Shown: positions 28,218 to 36,903, counted from the stretch's first letter. The stretch is 64,000 nucleotides of DNA from an uncultured Bacteroidia bacterium (GCA_938086785.1 CALKCM010000005.1:64501-128500), one strand, 5' to 3'. Program-made: numbers and translations. Notes: generated by a model not told the origin, from the letters alone.

Positions 28218-29426
28218 CTATTTGCAGTTTTCAAAAAGCACAGCACAACCTTGACCAACCCCTATGCACATGGTAGCTAAGCCATATTTTACATCGGGTC
28301 TTTTTTGCATCTCATTTAACAAAGTTGCTGAAATTCTAGCTCCACTCGCGCCCAAAGGATGTCCAATAGCGATAGAACCCCCATTTACATTAACAATATC
28401 GGGGTTTAAGTCTAACTCTCGCATGCACGCAATGCTCTGAGAAGCAAAAGCCTCATTCAACTCAACCAATCCCAGGTCCTTTGTGCTTAAGCCTGCTTTT
28501 TTCAATGCTTTCTGCGTGGCTGGCACTGGGCCAATACCCATGCATGCTGGATCTACTCCAGCTGCGCCAATGGATACAATGCGCGCCATTGGAGTCAAAT
28601 TATATTTTTTTAAGGCTTCTTCACTTACAATTAAGGCCGATGCTGCTCCGTCATTCACGCCAGATGAATTCCCAGCAGTAACTGAGCCACCCTCTCTAAA
28701 AGCGGCTCTTAAGCCCCCTAAAACCTCCACAGATGATAATCGGGGATGCTCATCTTTATCAAAAATGAGTGGATCTTTCTTTCTACGCGGAATAGAATAA
28801 GAGACCAACTCATCCGAAAACTTACCCGCTTCATGGGCTGCTTGATATTTTGATTGAGAGTTAAAGGCGAACTCATCCTGTTCCAACCGCGTTATACCCC
28901 ATTTTTCGGCCACATTTTCAGCCGTTTCACCCATGGCATATGGAAAATACATTTCTGCTAATTTATCATTGGTAAATCTCCAACCTATGGTTGTATCATA
29001 AATTTCTGGAACTCTATTATACGCAGTTTCTGATTTAGCCATCACAAAAGGAGCCCGACTCATGCTTTCCGTCCCTCCTGCAATAATCATTTCAGCATGG
29101 CCCGATCCAATGGCCATGAGCGCGTTCATATAACTCTGTAAACCACTTGCACATAAACGATTAATCGTATATCCAGGCACTTCTATGGGCAAGCCAGCAA
29201 GTAAAGAAGCCATCCGAGCTACATTTCTATTATCTTCTCCAGCTTGATTGGCTGCTCCAAAAATAACCTCATCAACAGCAGAAACATCTATCCCTGCATT
29301 GCGTTCAATCAATGATTTAATTACAAAAGCGGCCATATCATCGGGCCTTGCACTTGCAAGAGTGCCCCCATATTTGCCCACAGGGGTTCGTAATGCATCA
29401 ACTACATATACACTGCTGTTCGTCAT
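28218..29426 (-). CDS. Acetyl-CoA acetyltransferase / 3-oxoadipyl-CoA thiolase-like
   Basis: A 402-residue thiolase with the nucleophilic cysteine in NRLCASGLQS, the histidine in NGGSIAIGHPLGASGAR and the second active cysteine in CIGVGQG. The sequence strongly recalls the 3-oxoadipyl-CoA thiolases PcaF/PaaJ: GAANQAGEDNRNVARM, GGTESMSRAPFVM, DTTIGWRF and DEHPR. No other phenylacetate or beta-ketoadipate gene is nearby, so it may instead serve fatty-acid or acetoacetyl-CoA metabolism. The ATG at 29426 is preferred to 29453 because homologues start there and a GAATTTTGC box lies 3 nt upstream. Confidence 0.85.
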   Translation of the reverse strand: MTNSSVYVVDALRTPVGKYGGTLASARPDDMAAFVIKSLIERNAGIDVSAVDEVIFGAANQAGEDNRNVARMASLLAGLPIEVPGYTINRLCASGLQSYMNALMAIGSGHAEMIIAGGTESMSRAPFVMAKSETAYNRVPEIYDTTIGWRFTNDKLAEMYFPYAMGETAENVAEKWGITRLEQDEFAFNSQSKYQAAHEAGKFSDELVSYSIPRRKKDPLIFDKDEHPRLSSVEVLGGLRAAFREGGSVTAGNSSGVNDGAASALIVSEEALKKYNLTPMARIVSIGAAGVDPACMGIGPVPATQKALKKAGLSTKDLGLVELNEAFASQSIACMRELDLNPDIVNVNGGSIAIGHPLGASGARISATLLNEMQKRPDVKYGLATMCIGVGQGCAVLFENCK

Positions 29427-29543
29427 AGTGCAAAATTCAGCTATTTCATTCACAAATCCATATCATTTCTAATTTGCAAACGAAGGAGTAATCCCTTCAA
29501 TCATCTCAAGGATGTGCTGAAGCATTTAATTACTAGAATATTC

Positions 29544-30461
29544 TTAATCTATTTTCCAGCTCTCACTAATCAAGTGAGTAATATTTGCTATATCACCATT
29601 TTTATTTTTAGTTCTATCAATTTTAACCTTTACTGTAATATTATGGTATTTTCCATCAGACAGTAATTGATACAATTGCTTACCCAAAGAGCTTTTCTTG
29701 GAAACATAAGCCGATACATCTTGGTCTCTCGAAAAATTGTAAACATCAATAGCATAATACTCACTTTCTTTGCCTCTGTAGTTGCTAAAATAATATTCAG
29801 ATAGAACACATTTTGCTCTTAAATTCACCCCACCAATAGAAAAATTACTTTTCATTTGTGCGATTGTTATATCGTTATGTCCAAAGGTAGATTCCCAATC
29901 CAATTTATATCCATCGTTGCTTTTATCCAGAAAGAACGAATGTCCAATATAATTTGCTATGATGACACTCCCAGAGTTATTTTTTAAAGAAATATCTTCT
30001 TTCTTAATTTTTCTGATCTTACAACCATTTGGAAACCATTTTTCCATTTTGGACAATGTTTTGCCTTTATCTGTAACAAAATTGAATCGTTTGCTAGCCG
30101 TATTAGCCAAATAATACTGTTGAATCGTTCGTATTACTGAATCTTCCTGATTTTTTGGACTTATAATGAATGATGAACCTGATTTTTTTAGCACAAGGCT
30201 AAGGCTATCTATCCGTTTTCTTAAGCCCTCGTTTTCCTTAATTAGCTCACTTTGCTTATTGAGTGCTTTTTCTTTTTCTTCTAAGTAGTTTTCGTATTTC
30301 GCTCTACTTTTTTCAAGTTTATTAGTCACTTCTTCTAACTCGACCCCTAAACTTTCTACCTTGGCGTTTAAGCTTTGCACCTCTAATTGAAGCTCTTTTT
30401 TACTTTGCGCTTTAAGCTTAAAACAAGCTAAAGCGAGTGTTATTAACAGAATATATCTCAT
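29544..30461 (-). CDS. Secreted coiled-coil protein of unknown function
   Basis: I do not recognise this 305-residue protein. It has a signal peptide (cleavage near CFKLKAQS), a long heptad-rich coiled coil (about residues 20-92, rich in E, K, L and N) and a beta-rich C-terminal domain (about 105-305) with YLANTASKRFNFV, ANYIGHSFFLD, LDWESTFGH and many aromatic strands. It is probably periplasmic or cell-surface. It is a single-gene unit facing a divergent plus-strand gene. Its promoter is the best match in the window to the full Bacteroidota consensus and contains a perfect palindrome in the spacer, so specific regulation is likely. Confidence 0.7.
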   Translation of the reverse strand: MRYILLITLALACFKLKAQSKKELQLEVQSLNAKVESLGVELEEVTNKLEKSRAKYENYLEEKEKALNKQSELIKENEGLRKRIDSLSLVLKKSGSSFIISPKNQEDSVIRTIQQYYLANTASKRFNFVTDKGKTLSKMEKWFPNGCKIRKIKKEDISLKNNSGSVIIANYIGHSFFLDKSNDGYKLDWESTFGHNDITIAQMKSNFSIGGVNLRAKCVLSEYYFSNYRGKESEYYAIDVYNFSRDQDVSAYVSKKSSLGKQLYQLLSDGKYHNITVKVKIDRTKNKNGDIANITHLISESWKID

Positions 30462-30485
30462 ATAATTTTAATTCAAAATATTTTG

Positions 30486-30517
30486 ACAAAAGTAAGTTGA
30501 GTACTTACTTGAACAAA
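30486..30517 (-). promoter_or_regulatory. Promoter TTTG-N19-TACTTTTGT with embedded palindrome
   Basis: On the minus strand the -33 TTTG (30514-30517) is separated by 19 nt from the -7 TACTTTTGT (30486-30494), an exact fit to the Bacteroidota consensus. The ATG at 30461 is 24 nt downstream. An 8-5-8 palindrome, AAGTAAGT-TGAGT-ACTTACTT (30490-30510), fills most of the spacer and overlaps the -7 box, where a bound repressor would block polymerase. Confidence 0.6.
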
Positions 30518-30671
30518 ACATACGAGCAAATTACTTCACATGCTTTAAGCTAGATCTCTTTTTATTGTGATTCGTATTAGTTTTAATCACTATTATTTTT
30601 AGACAAATGTATAGCCAGTGATTTCAAGATAGATATGAAATTAACTCAAATAAACGTTATTTGCAGTAGAT

Positions 30672-31208
30672 ATGAGCAGTCCAGCAGAAATTAGTTTAGA
30701 GATGATGAAAATAGCCATTCCTGGCATCCTCGTTATTATTACGGCTTATGTAGTTCTAAAGAACCAATCAGATGCCAATCTAGAAAAAGTGCGTCTTGAA
30801 TTAAGAAAGACAAACGCCTCCACCTTTAACCCCATGCGCATGCAGGCTTACGAAAGATACATTCTTTTTTTAGAGCGGATAACTCTAAACCATTTAATTA
30901 CCGAATACAACCGTGCGGAATCAAATGCTTTGATTTTCAGGCATGCCATGCTTGAAACAATTAATCAGGAGTTTAGTCATAATGTAGCACAGCAGATTTA
31001 TGTTTCGCCACAGGCCTATACCATTATTAAAGTAGCTAAAGAAGAACTCCTACAATTGATACAGGAAAAAAGCAAGTTAGTAGATCCCAAAGGGCCGGCC
31101 TCTGAACTAGCCAAAATCCTTATCGAAGCGGTGCAAGAAAAAGGACAGCAACCAGTAGATAAAGCCATTGCTTTTATTAAATCAGAAGTTAAATTAACCT
31201 TTCAATAA
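30672..31208 (+). CDS. DUF7935-like membrane-anchored protein
   Basis: A 178-residue protein with one N-terminal transmembrane helix (about residues 12-30, AIPGILVIITAYVVL) followed by a mostly helical soluble domain with the NPMRMQAYERYILFLERI segment and a C-terminal IKSEVKLTF. It resembles a small conserved Bacteroidota family (DUF7935) that I recall upstream of acyl-CoA mutase genes, as here: the mutase starts 7 nt downstream. Function unknown; anchoring or assembly of the mutase is speculation. Confidence 0.6.
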   Translation: MSSPAEISLEMMKIAIPGILVIITAYVVLKNQSDANLEKVRLELRKTNASTFNPMRMQAYERYILFLERITLNHLITEYNRAESNALIFRHAMLETINQEFSHNVAQQIYVSPQAYTIIKVAKEELLQLIQEKSKLVDPKGPASELAKILIEAVQEKGQQPVDKAIAFIKSEVKLTFQ

Positions 31209-31215
31209 GTAAGTA

Positions 31216-32763
31216 ATGAGTAAAAAGTTTAAGAATAGTAGTGGTTTTGATATCAAAGCAAACTACGGTCCCCAAGGAGCTGAGGCTCCAGGAGAGTTCC
31301 CCTATACTCGTGGAACCAGAGCTGATATGTATAGAGGAAGGCATTGGACCATGCGACAATACGCCGGATTTTCTACGGCCGAGGAAAGCAATAAAAGATA
31401 TCATTACTTATTAAACCAAGGAACAACAGGGCTTTCGGTTGCTTTTGACTTACCTACTCAAATTGGCTATGACAGCGATCATGAATTCTCCGAAGGAGAA
31501 GTAGGCAAAGTAGGAGTAGCAATAGATTCTATTAAAGATATGGAAACGCTATTTGGTGGCATTCAACTGCAAGACATTACCACCAGCATGACCATTAATG
31601 CTACGGCAAGCTCTCTACTTGCGATGTATGTAGCAATAGCGAAACAGCAAAATGCCGATTTATCTAAAATATCTGGAACCATTCAAAATGATATTCTAAA
31701 GGAATATGCCGCTCGTGGTACGTATATCTACCCTGCTAAACCGAGCATGAAAATAATTACAGATATTTTTGAATGGTGCAGCAACGAATTACCCAGATGG
31801 AATACTATTTCTATCAGTGGATACCATATACGTGAAGCGGGAAGCACTGCGGCGCAAGAGCTCGCATTCACCCTAGCAAATGGCAAGGCCTATGTTCAAG
31901 CTGCATTATCAAAAGGACTCGACATCAATGTTTTTGGGAAACGCCTTTCCTTTTTCTTTAATGCCCACAATGACTTTTTTGAGGAAATTGCAAAATTTAG
32001 AGCCGCACGAAGAATGTGGGCTAAGATGATGAAAGAATTGGGAGCGACGGAGCCAAAGGCACAAATGCTTCGGTTTCATACACAAACCGGTGGAAGCACA
32101 TTAACTGCTCAGCAACCGCAAAATAATATTGCTCGAGTAACGCTGCAAGCCATGAGTGCCGTTCTTGGTGGAACGCAAAGTCTGCATACCAATGGTTTTG
32201 ATGAGGCCTTAAGCTTGCCTACTCAAACTGCCGCTGGCATTGCCTTGCGTACTCAACAAATTATTGCCTGCGAATCGGGAGCAGCAAATACAGTAGACCC
32301 CTTGGCAGGAAGTTATTATGTCGAAGAATTGACGAACAAGCTTGAGGAAGAAGCCTTTTCTATCATTGATACTATCGATGATATGGGCGGTTCCGTAGAG
32401 GCTATTGAAAGTCAATGGATGCAAAACGAAATTGCAAAGAGCAGTTATTCCGCTCAAAAGGCCATTGAAAGTCAAGAAAGCATCATTGTAGGAATGAACA
32501 AGTTCCAAACCAATGAAAAATCAGAAATGAACCTATTAAAAGTAGACGATTCTATCCGAACGATCCAAATGGATAAAATTCATGCACTCAAAAGTGAGAG
32601 AGATTCGGAGTCTGTTCAAGCAGCACTCTTAAATCTTTCTGAAACTGCTAAAAATGGAACCAATGTAATGCCCACAATTATTACAGCAGTAGAGAATAAA
32701 GCTACATTAGGGGAGGTTGCAGATACATTAAGAGATGTGTTTGGCGAGTATTCTGGCGTTTAG
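31216..32763 (+). CDS. Acyl-CoA mutase large (catalytic) subunit, methylmalonyl-CoA mutase family
   Basis: A 515-residue TIM-barrel catalytic domain of B12-dependent acyl-CoA mutases: [27 protein letters not shown] split across the substrate tunnel, [36 protein letters not shown] (with the family's active-site His), [20 protein letters not shown] and [15 protein letters not shown]. It stops before the C-terminal cobalamin-binding domain; the DxHxxG motif is absent. It therefore needs a separate B12-binding subunit, which is not in this window. The substrate could be methylmalonyl-, isobutyryl- or 2-hydroxyisobutyryl-CoA. It is probably cotranscribed with the membrane protein 7 nt upstream. 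Confidence 0.85.
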   Translation: MSKKFKNSSGFDIKANYGPQGAEAPGEFPYTRGTRADMYRGRHWTMRQYAGFSTAEESNKRYHYLLNQGTTGLSVAFDLPTQIGYDSDHEFSEGEVGKVGVAIDSIKDMETLFGGIQLQDITTSMTINATASSLLAMYVAIAKQQNADLSKISGTIQNDILKEYAARGTYIYPAKPSMKIITDIFEWCSNELPRWNTISISGYHIREAGSTAAQELAFTLANGKAYVQAALSKGLDINVFGKRLSFFFNAHNDFFEEIAKFRAARRMWAKMMKELGATEPKAQMLRFHTQTGGSTLTAQQPQNNIARVTLQAMSAVLGGTQSLHTNGFDEALSLPTQTAAGIALRTQQIIACESGAANTVDPLAGSYYVEELTNKLEEEAFSIIDTIDDMGGSVEAIESQWMQNEIAKSSYSAQKAIESQESIIVGMNKFQTNEKSEMNLLKVDDSIRTIQMDKIHALKSERDSESVQAALLNLSETAKNGTNVMPTIITAVENKATLGEVADTLRDVFGEYSGV

Positions 32764-32844
32764 TGCATTTTAAAATATCCTTTTAATCAACTGTCCATTG
32801 GCTCTGGATTAAAACCATTCGCTGTGAAGTATGTTTCTTAATTA

Positions 32845-33528
32845 ATGAAAAATTATTTAATCATTGGAGCATCTTCCGGTATAGGTAAAGCGCTATCTCA
32901 TCAACTGAAAAGCGAGGGACACCAGGTATATGAAACATACCATTCAAACGAAATTGTTGGAGACCATGCCCATCATTTAGATGTAGAAGGTGATTTTAGT
33001 TTAGATTTCCTTCCAGAAACCTTGGATGGAATTGCGTACTGTCCTGGTTCTATAAATTTAATGCCCTTTGCAAGAATAAAACCTGAATCTTTTGCCAGTG
33101 ATTTTAACTTACAAGTCCTGGGCGCTATTAAAGTGATTCAACAGGCCTTGCCGGCCTTAAAAAAGTCTGCTCAGGCATCGGTTGTGCTTTTCTCCACGGT
33201 TGCCGTGCAAAAGGGGTTTAATTTTCATGCACAGGTCGCAACCTCAAAAGGTGCTATTGAAGGATTAACCAAATCATTATCGGCAGAGTTTGCACCAAAA
33301 ATTCGCATAAACGCAATAGCTCCCTCCTTAACAGATACTCCTCTAGCATCTAAGCTTCTTAGCTCAGAGGATAAAAAGGCAGCGAATGCAGAACGCCATC
33401 CCCTTAAAAGAATTGGGACTGCAGAAGATATTAGCCAGACTGCAGCCTTTTTGCTGTCAGATCAGTCATCGTGGATTACGGGTCAAGTTATTCATGTAGA
33501 CGGAGGTAAATCTGCCATTAGTATGTAA
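32845..33528 (+). CDS. Short-chain dehydrogenase/reductase family protein lacking the catalytic Tyr
   Basis: A 227-residue Rossmann-fold SDR. The cofactor motif is IIGASSGIGKALSHQL, a normal NAG-like turn is replaced by YCPGSINL, the serine lies in LFSTVAV, and the C terminus has the standard RINAIAPSLTDTPLA, AAFLLSDQSSWITGQVIHVDGG. The catalytic YxxxK motif is altered: the segment reads HAQVATSKGAIEG, so the tyrosine position is valine while the lysine remains. It may be a divergent reductase or a non-catalytic member. It lies 81 nt after the mutase gene; whether the two are linked in function is unclear. Confidence 0.8.
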   Translation: MKNYLIIGASSGIGKALSHQLKSEGHQVYETYHSNEIVGDHAHHLDVEGDFSLDFLPETLDGIAYCPGSINLMPFARIKPESFASDFNLQVLGAIKVIQQALPALKKSAQASVVLFSTVAVQKGFNFHAQVATSKGAIEGLTKSLSAEFAPKIRINAIAPSLTDTPLASKLLSSEDKKAANAERHPLKRIGTAEDISQTAAFLLSDQSSWITGQVIHVDGGKSAISM

Positions 33529-33570
33529 TTCTTTTAGGCAATACCTGCAGGATGTACTCCTGTTTTATTC

Positions 33571-34095
33571 CTAGAGAGAATGCTTTTTAGCATATTCCCA
33601 AATAGCCATACCTGCACTCACACTCACGTTCAAAGAATGTTTGGTGCCTAGTTGAGGTATCTCTATAGCAGTATCGGTGAGAGCCAAAGAGGCATCACTT
33701 ACACCGTCCACTTCATTTCCTAGAATCAATGCTGTTTTCTCTGGCCAAACAAAATCTTGGATCATTTTAGAATGAGTCGTTTGTTCGAGAGCTATTATCG
33801 CATAGCCCTCCTCTTTTAATTGTTTCAAAGCAATCTCTGTTTCCTCAAAATAGGTCCAATCTACTGTATTTTGGGCACCTATAGCAGTTTTCATGATCTC
33901 TCTATGCGGAGGGCATGCTGTAATGCCGCACAGCATAATTTCACGAGCAAGAAAAGCATCGGCAGTTCTGAAAACACTGCCTACGTTATGCATTGAACGA
34001 ATATTATCAAGAACAAGTACTAAATTAGACTTTCTTTTTTTCTTGAACTCCTCATCACTGAGGCGACCCAATTCATGTAACTTTAATCGTTCCAT
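33571..34095 (-). CDS. TrmH/SpoU-family RNA 2'-O-methyltransferase
   Basis: A 174-residue SPOUT enzyme with the three knot motifs: motif 1 NIRSMHNVGSVFRTADAF, motif 2 TALILGNEVDGVSD and motif 3 EIPQLGTKHSLNVSVSAGMA. It is likely a ribose methylase of tRNA or rRNA; the target cannot be told. Unlike RlmB it has no N-terminal L30e-like domain, so it is closer to TrmH/TrmL-sized proteins. Its ATG directly follows the stop of the carbamoyltransferase gene (TAAATG), so the two are cotranslated, although the roles look unrelated. Confidence 0.88.
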   Translation of the reverse strand: MERLKLHELGRLSDEEFKKKRKSNLVLVLDNIRSMHNVGSVFRTADAFLAREIMLCGITACPPHREIMKTAIGAQNTVDWTYFEETEIALKQLKEEGYAIIALEQTTHSKMIQDFVWPEKTALILGNEVDGVSDASLALTDTAIEIPQLGTKHSLNVSVSAGMAIWEYAKKHSL

Positions 34096-35841
34096 TTAAT
34101 CCAATTCAAAATTAGGTATTTTACGGTTTTCTTCCGGTTGATCTTCTTTCAACAATATAAAATCTCCGATAACTAATACATCCATATGGCAACTCATAAA
34201 GCACTGATAAGCGTCTGCAGGGCTTAAAACGGGGGGCTCTCCCCTCACATTAAAACTTGTATTTATTAAAACAGGACACTTTGTTTTTGCATAAAATGCG
34301 CTTAGCAAAGAATAAAACCGTTGGTTGCTCTGCTCTGCAACCGTTTGTACGCGAGCACTATTATCTAAATGAGTGGTAGCCGGCAGGTCTTTTGAAATGC
34401 AATTTTCTGTAAATAACATAAATTCGTTTTTGCCTTTACCCGAGAAATACTCATTTCGATGCTCATCTAAAATAGCAGGTGCAAATGGCCGAAACCCCTC
34501 GCGGAATTTAATCTTAAGATTGAGGTCTTTTTGCATAGCAGGGTTGCGTGGGTCTGCTAAAATACTCCTATTTCCCAAGGCACGAGGTCCAAATTCCGCA
34601 GCTCCTTGAAACCAACCCACTATCTTTTGATTGGACAAGTGCGATGAAACAATGTTATCCAGTGCATCTCGATCCATGCGATCAAATTTGGCGTTTATGT
34701 TTTCGAGGCTATCCCTTATTATTTTAGATTCATAATCAGGTCCCAAAAACACATGTGAAGTTGGTTTAATTGCGCGATTTGGAAACATGGATGCATGATA
34801 GGCCATTGCCGCTCCCAGAGCTGTTCCGGCGTCACCAGATGCAGGCTGCACCCAAATAGATACCATGGGTAATGCTTCTTTTATTCTTTGATTAGCCACG
34901 CAGTTTAGCGCAACTCCTCCAGATAAACAGAGATTATTTGATCCTGTTGCCGCAATAGCGCGCTTTGCAAGGGCCACCATTGCCATTTCACAAACCTGTT
35001 GAGCACTTCTGGCTATATCTTTGTGAAACTGATTAATATCATCCTCAGGACTTCGTACAGGCTCTCTAAATAGTGCTATAAATTTTGAATTGATAGCATC
35101 TAATTTCCGTGTGAAACCAAAGTATTTCATATTTAGGTGATACGAGCCATCATCCTCTAGTTGCAATAGCTTTGAAAGCATGAGGTCTACATATTTTGGA
35201 GCTCCATATGGAGCAAGCCCCATGACTTTATATTCTCCACTATTTACCTTAAATCCCAAATATCTTGTTATGGCAGAATAGAACAACCCAATCGAATGCG
35301 GATATTCGATATCTTCAATTAGTTCGATGCCTTGCTTCGTTCCATGACAAATACTCGTTGAACTCCACTCTCCTACACCATCTGCCACCAAAATGGCTGA
35401 TTCCTTAAAACCACTGGGCCAAAAGGCACTGGCAGCATGAGACATATGGTGACGACTAAATTTAAGCTTTTCTGAATTTGAAAATTTAAAATGCCTTTTT
35501 AAAGCTTTTAAAATCCCCGATTTCATAAATAACTTATCTTTCACCCAAACAGGAATGGCCTTTCTAAACAAATCAAATCCCATAGGTGCCTGCCTCAAAG
35601 CAGTTTCGAGTATTCGTTCAAATTTTAGAAATGGTTTTTCAAAAAATACAATTGCCTCGCATTCATCAATAGTAATGCCTGCTTTTGTTAAGCAAAATGC
35701 AATGGAATGCACTGGGAAAGATTTGTCCTGTTTTATTCGAGTAAATCGTTCTTCTTGAACAGCAGCTATTACTTCTCCATCGCGCAAAAGACATGCTGAT
35801 GAATCATGGAAATAAGCTGAAATCCCGAGGATATAAGTCAA
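34096..35841 (-). CDS. NodU/CmcH/SxtI-family carbamoyltransferase
   Basis: A 581-residue O-carbamoyltransferase: N-terminal Kae1-like domain with ILGISAYFHDSSACLL, the metal-binding RHHMSHAASAF (H131, H135), ILVADGVGEWSS and GEYKVMGLAPYG, then a C-terminal YrdC-like domain with QGAAEFGPRALGNRSILADPR and GFRPFAPAI. The family transfers a carbamoyl group from carbamoyl phosphate, through carbamoyladenylate, to hydroxyls of sugars, antibiotics or toxins. Homologues start exactly here although the codon is TTG, overlapping the DUF5989 stop by 4 nt (TTGA). The acceptor is unknown; surface or secreted glycans are likely given the membrane partners. Confidence 0.9.
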   Translation of the reverse strand: MTYILGISAYFHDSSACLLRDGEVIAAVQEERFTRIKQDKSFPVHSIAFCLTKAGITIDECEAIVFFEKPFLKFERILETALRQAPMGFDLFRKAIPVWVKDKLFMKSGILKALKRHFKFSNSEKLKFSRHHMSHAASAFWPSGFKESAILVADGVGEWSSTSICHGTKQGIELIEDIEYPHSIGLFYSAITRYLGFKVNSGEYKVMGLAPYGAPKYVDLMLSKLLQLEDDGSYHLNMKYFGFTRKLDAINSKFIALFREPVRSPEDDINQFHKDIARSAQQVCEMAMVALAKRAIAATGSNNLCLSGGVALNCVANQRIKEALPMVSIWVQPASGDAGTALGAAMAYHASMFPNRAIKPTSHVFLGPDYESKIIRDSLENINAKFDRMDRDALDNIVSSHLSNQKIVGWFQGAAEFGPRALGNRSILADPRNPAMQKDLNLKIKFREGFRPFAPAILDEHRNEYFSGKGKNEFMLFTENCISKDLPATTHLDNSARVQTVAEQSNQRFYSLLSAFYAKTKCPVLINTSFNVRGEPPVLSPADAYQCFMSCHMDVLVIGDFILLKEDQPEENRKIPNFELD

Positions 35842-35987
35842 AACAAAGTGTAAATAAATGCAGAAAACAAAGAGGTCTGGCCTGCTACAACAAGAAACCC
35901 AATAAGAATTAATACTAAAATGATAGGCAGCATCCAGAGTTTACGTCTTGCCCTCAAAAATCGAATAAATTCCTTTATAAAATTCAT
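35838..35987 (-). CDS. DUF5989 family small membrane protein (SxtK-like)
   Basis: A 49-residue gene found by translating the gap between its neighbours. It reads MNFIKEFIRFLRARRKLW, then a transmembrane helix (about residues 19-36, hydrophobic LPIILVLILIGFLVV), then AGQTSLFSAFIYTLF. The basic R-R-K-W-L-P junction and the terminal FIYTLF are typical of DUF5989, a small family I recall beside SxtI-type carbamoyltransferases. Its ATG overlaps the SxtJ-like stop by one base (TAATG), and its TGA overlaps the carbamoyltransferase TTG by 4 nt. The tight coupling at both ends supports a real gene. Confidence 0.85.
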   Translation of the reverse strand: MNFIKEFIRFLRARRKLWMLPIILVLILIGFLVVAGQTSLFSAFIYTLF

Positions 35988-36376
35988 TAGAATTGTTGAT
36001 TAAAATCTTCCTTACCGTAGCTTAACTTAACTTTTTGAAAGCCCGTTTTACTCCTGGCTGATACGAGCCTAAAAAGAAGTGCAAAAGGAGTAAATATCAG
36101 AATAAAAACAGCTCCCATTATAACTGGTTGCAAAATTTTGCCAATGAGCACACCTATTTTTAGCCAAATTAAGGTAATGCCCTTAAATAATGGGAAAGCA
36201 AAATAATAACTCAAAAAAATGAATGATCCCAGGAAAGAGGTCACTAGCAAAGCGGAATAGTTGCCATTAAAAACAAAAAATGCGGAGAATAATCCAATCA
36301 GTGCGAACCATTGCTTAAAATATTTCCGCTGATTAAATAACGGTTTACTTCTCTTTTCCTCAAATTCGGGATGCAT
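35987..36376 (-). CDS. SxtJ-family membrane protein
   Basis: A 129-residue membrane protein with a cytosolic N terminus (MHPEFEEKRSKP), a helical hairpin at about residues 22-60 (FALIGLFSAFFVFNG and LLVTSFLGSFIFLSYYFAF) and a further hydrophobic region at about 68-106 (ITLIWLKIGVLIG to IFTPFALLFRL). It resembles SxtJ-family proteins encoded beside SxtI carbamoyltransferases in cyanobacterial saxitoxin clusters and many unrelated genomes. Function unknown. It is followed by DUF5989 and the carbamoyltransferase with 1-nt and 4-nt overlaps, so the three probably act together at the membrane. Confidence 0.75.
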   Translation of the reverse strand: MHPEFEEKRSKPLFNQRKYFKQWFALIGLFSAFFVFNGNYSALLVTSFLGSFIFLSYYFAFPLFKGITLIWLKIGVLIGKILQPVIMGAVFILIFTPFALLFRLVSARSKTGFQKVKLSYGKEDFNQQF

Positions 36377-36388
36377 GGCTCAATAAAT

Positions 36389-36898
36389 TTAAGAAGATGC
36401 TGCTTGTGCTTCCAAGCTTTCTTTATATTGCATTGTTGAGAAAGCGATACCATAGTCCTTGTCTATTTCTATGTCAGCTTCACTCTCCAATTTAATACGA
36501 ATAATAGCCATGTGATGTATGGCATGTTCTAAATTAAAATGGACTTCTCTTTCGTAAGTGGTTGGAATTAAAGTGGTCTGATTCGAACCAAAACTACTTT
36601 CGAGAGATATATTTTTTTCTTTTTTCTCTAATCCTATCAAAATTGAATCAATATGTTCTACGGCTTTAGTCCTGCTTTGCTCTATTTCTGCATTTCTTTT
36701 CCTATTGTCATAATTAATAATCCCTTTTTCATAGCCATCTAGCATTCCCTGATACATCTCTATAATATGCCTAACATGCTGTCCTACACTCGCTTTTAAA
36801 ATTACTTTGGCAGGCTCAGTATAGGTAGCTGAGTTCATATTTAAGATGGAATCCCTCAGCTGATTTAAACTATAGCGAGAGGCTTTATATAATATCAT
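36389..36898 (-). CDS. DinB-like four-helix metal-binding protein
   Basis: A 169-residue predicted four-helix bundle of the DinB/YfiT superfamily. Likely metal ligands are H41 or H44 in VGQHVRHI and histidines around 119-128 in EVHFNLEHAIHHMA. Family members include thiol-dependent transferases and stress proteins; the activity here is unknown. The ATG at 36898 is chosen over an in-frame TTG at 36907 because the TTG lies inside a TACTTTTGC promoter box that ends 5 nt before this ATG. It lies 12 nt upstream of the SxtJ-like gene and may share its transcript. Confidence 0.75.
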   Translation of the reverse strand: MILYKASRYSLNQLRDSILNMNSATYTEPAKVILKASVGQHVRHIIEMYQGMLDGYEKGIINYDNRKRNAEIEQSRTKAVEHIDSILIGLEKKEKNISLESSFGSNQTTLIPTTYEREVHFNLEHAIHHMAIIRIKLESEADIEIDKDYGIAFSTMQYKESLEAQAASS

Positions 36899-36903
36899 TG
36901 AGA

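Noticed and set aside
33548-33566. CAGGA / TCCTG hairpin with TTTT after the SDR gene as a terminator
   Set aside because: The stem has only 5 bp; it could be chance in this AT-rich gap.
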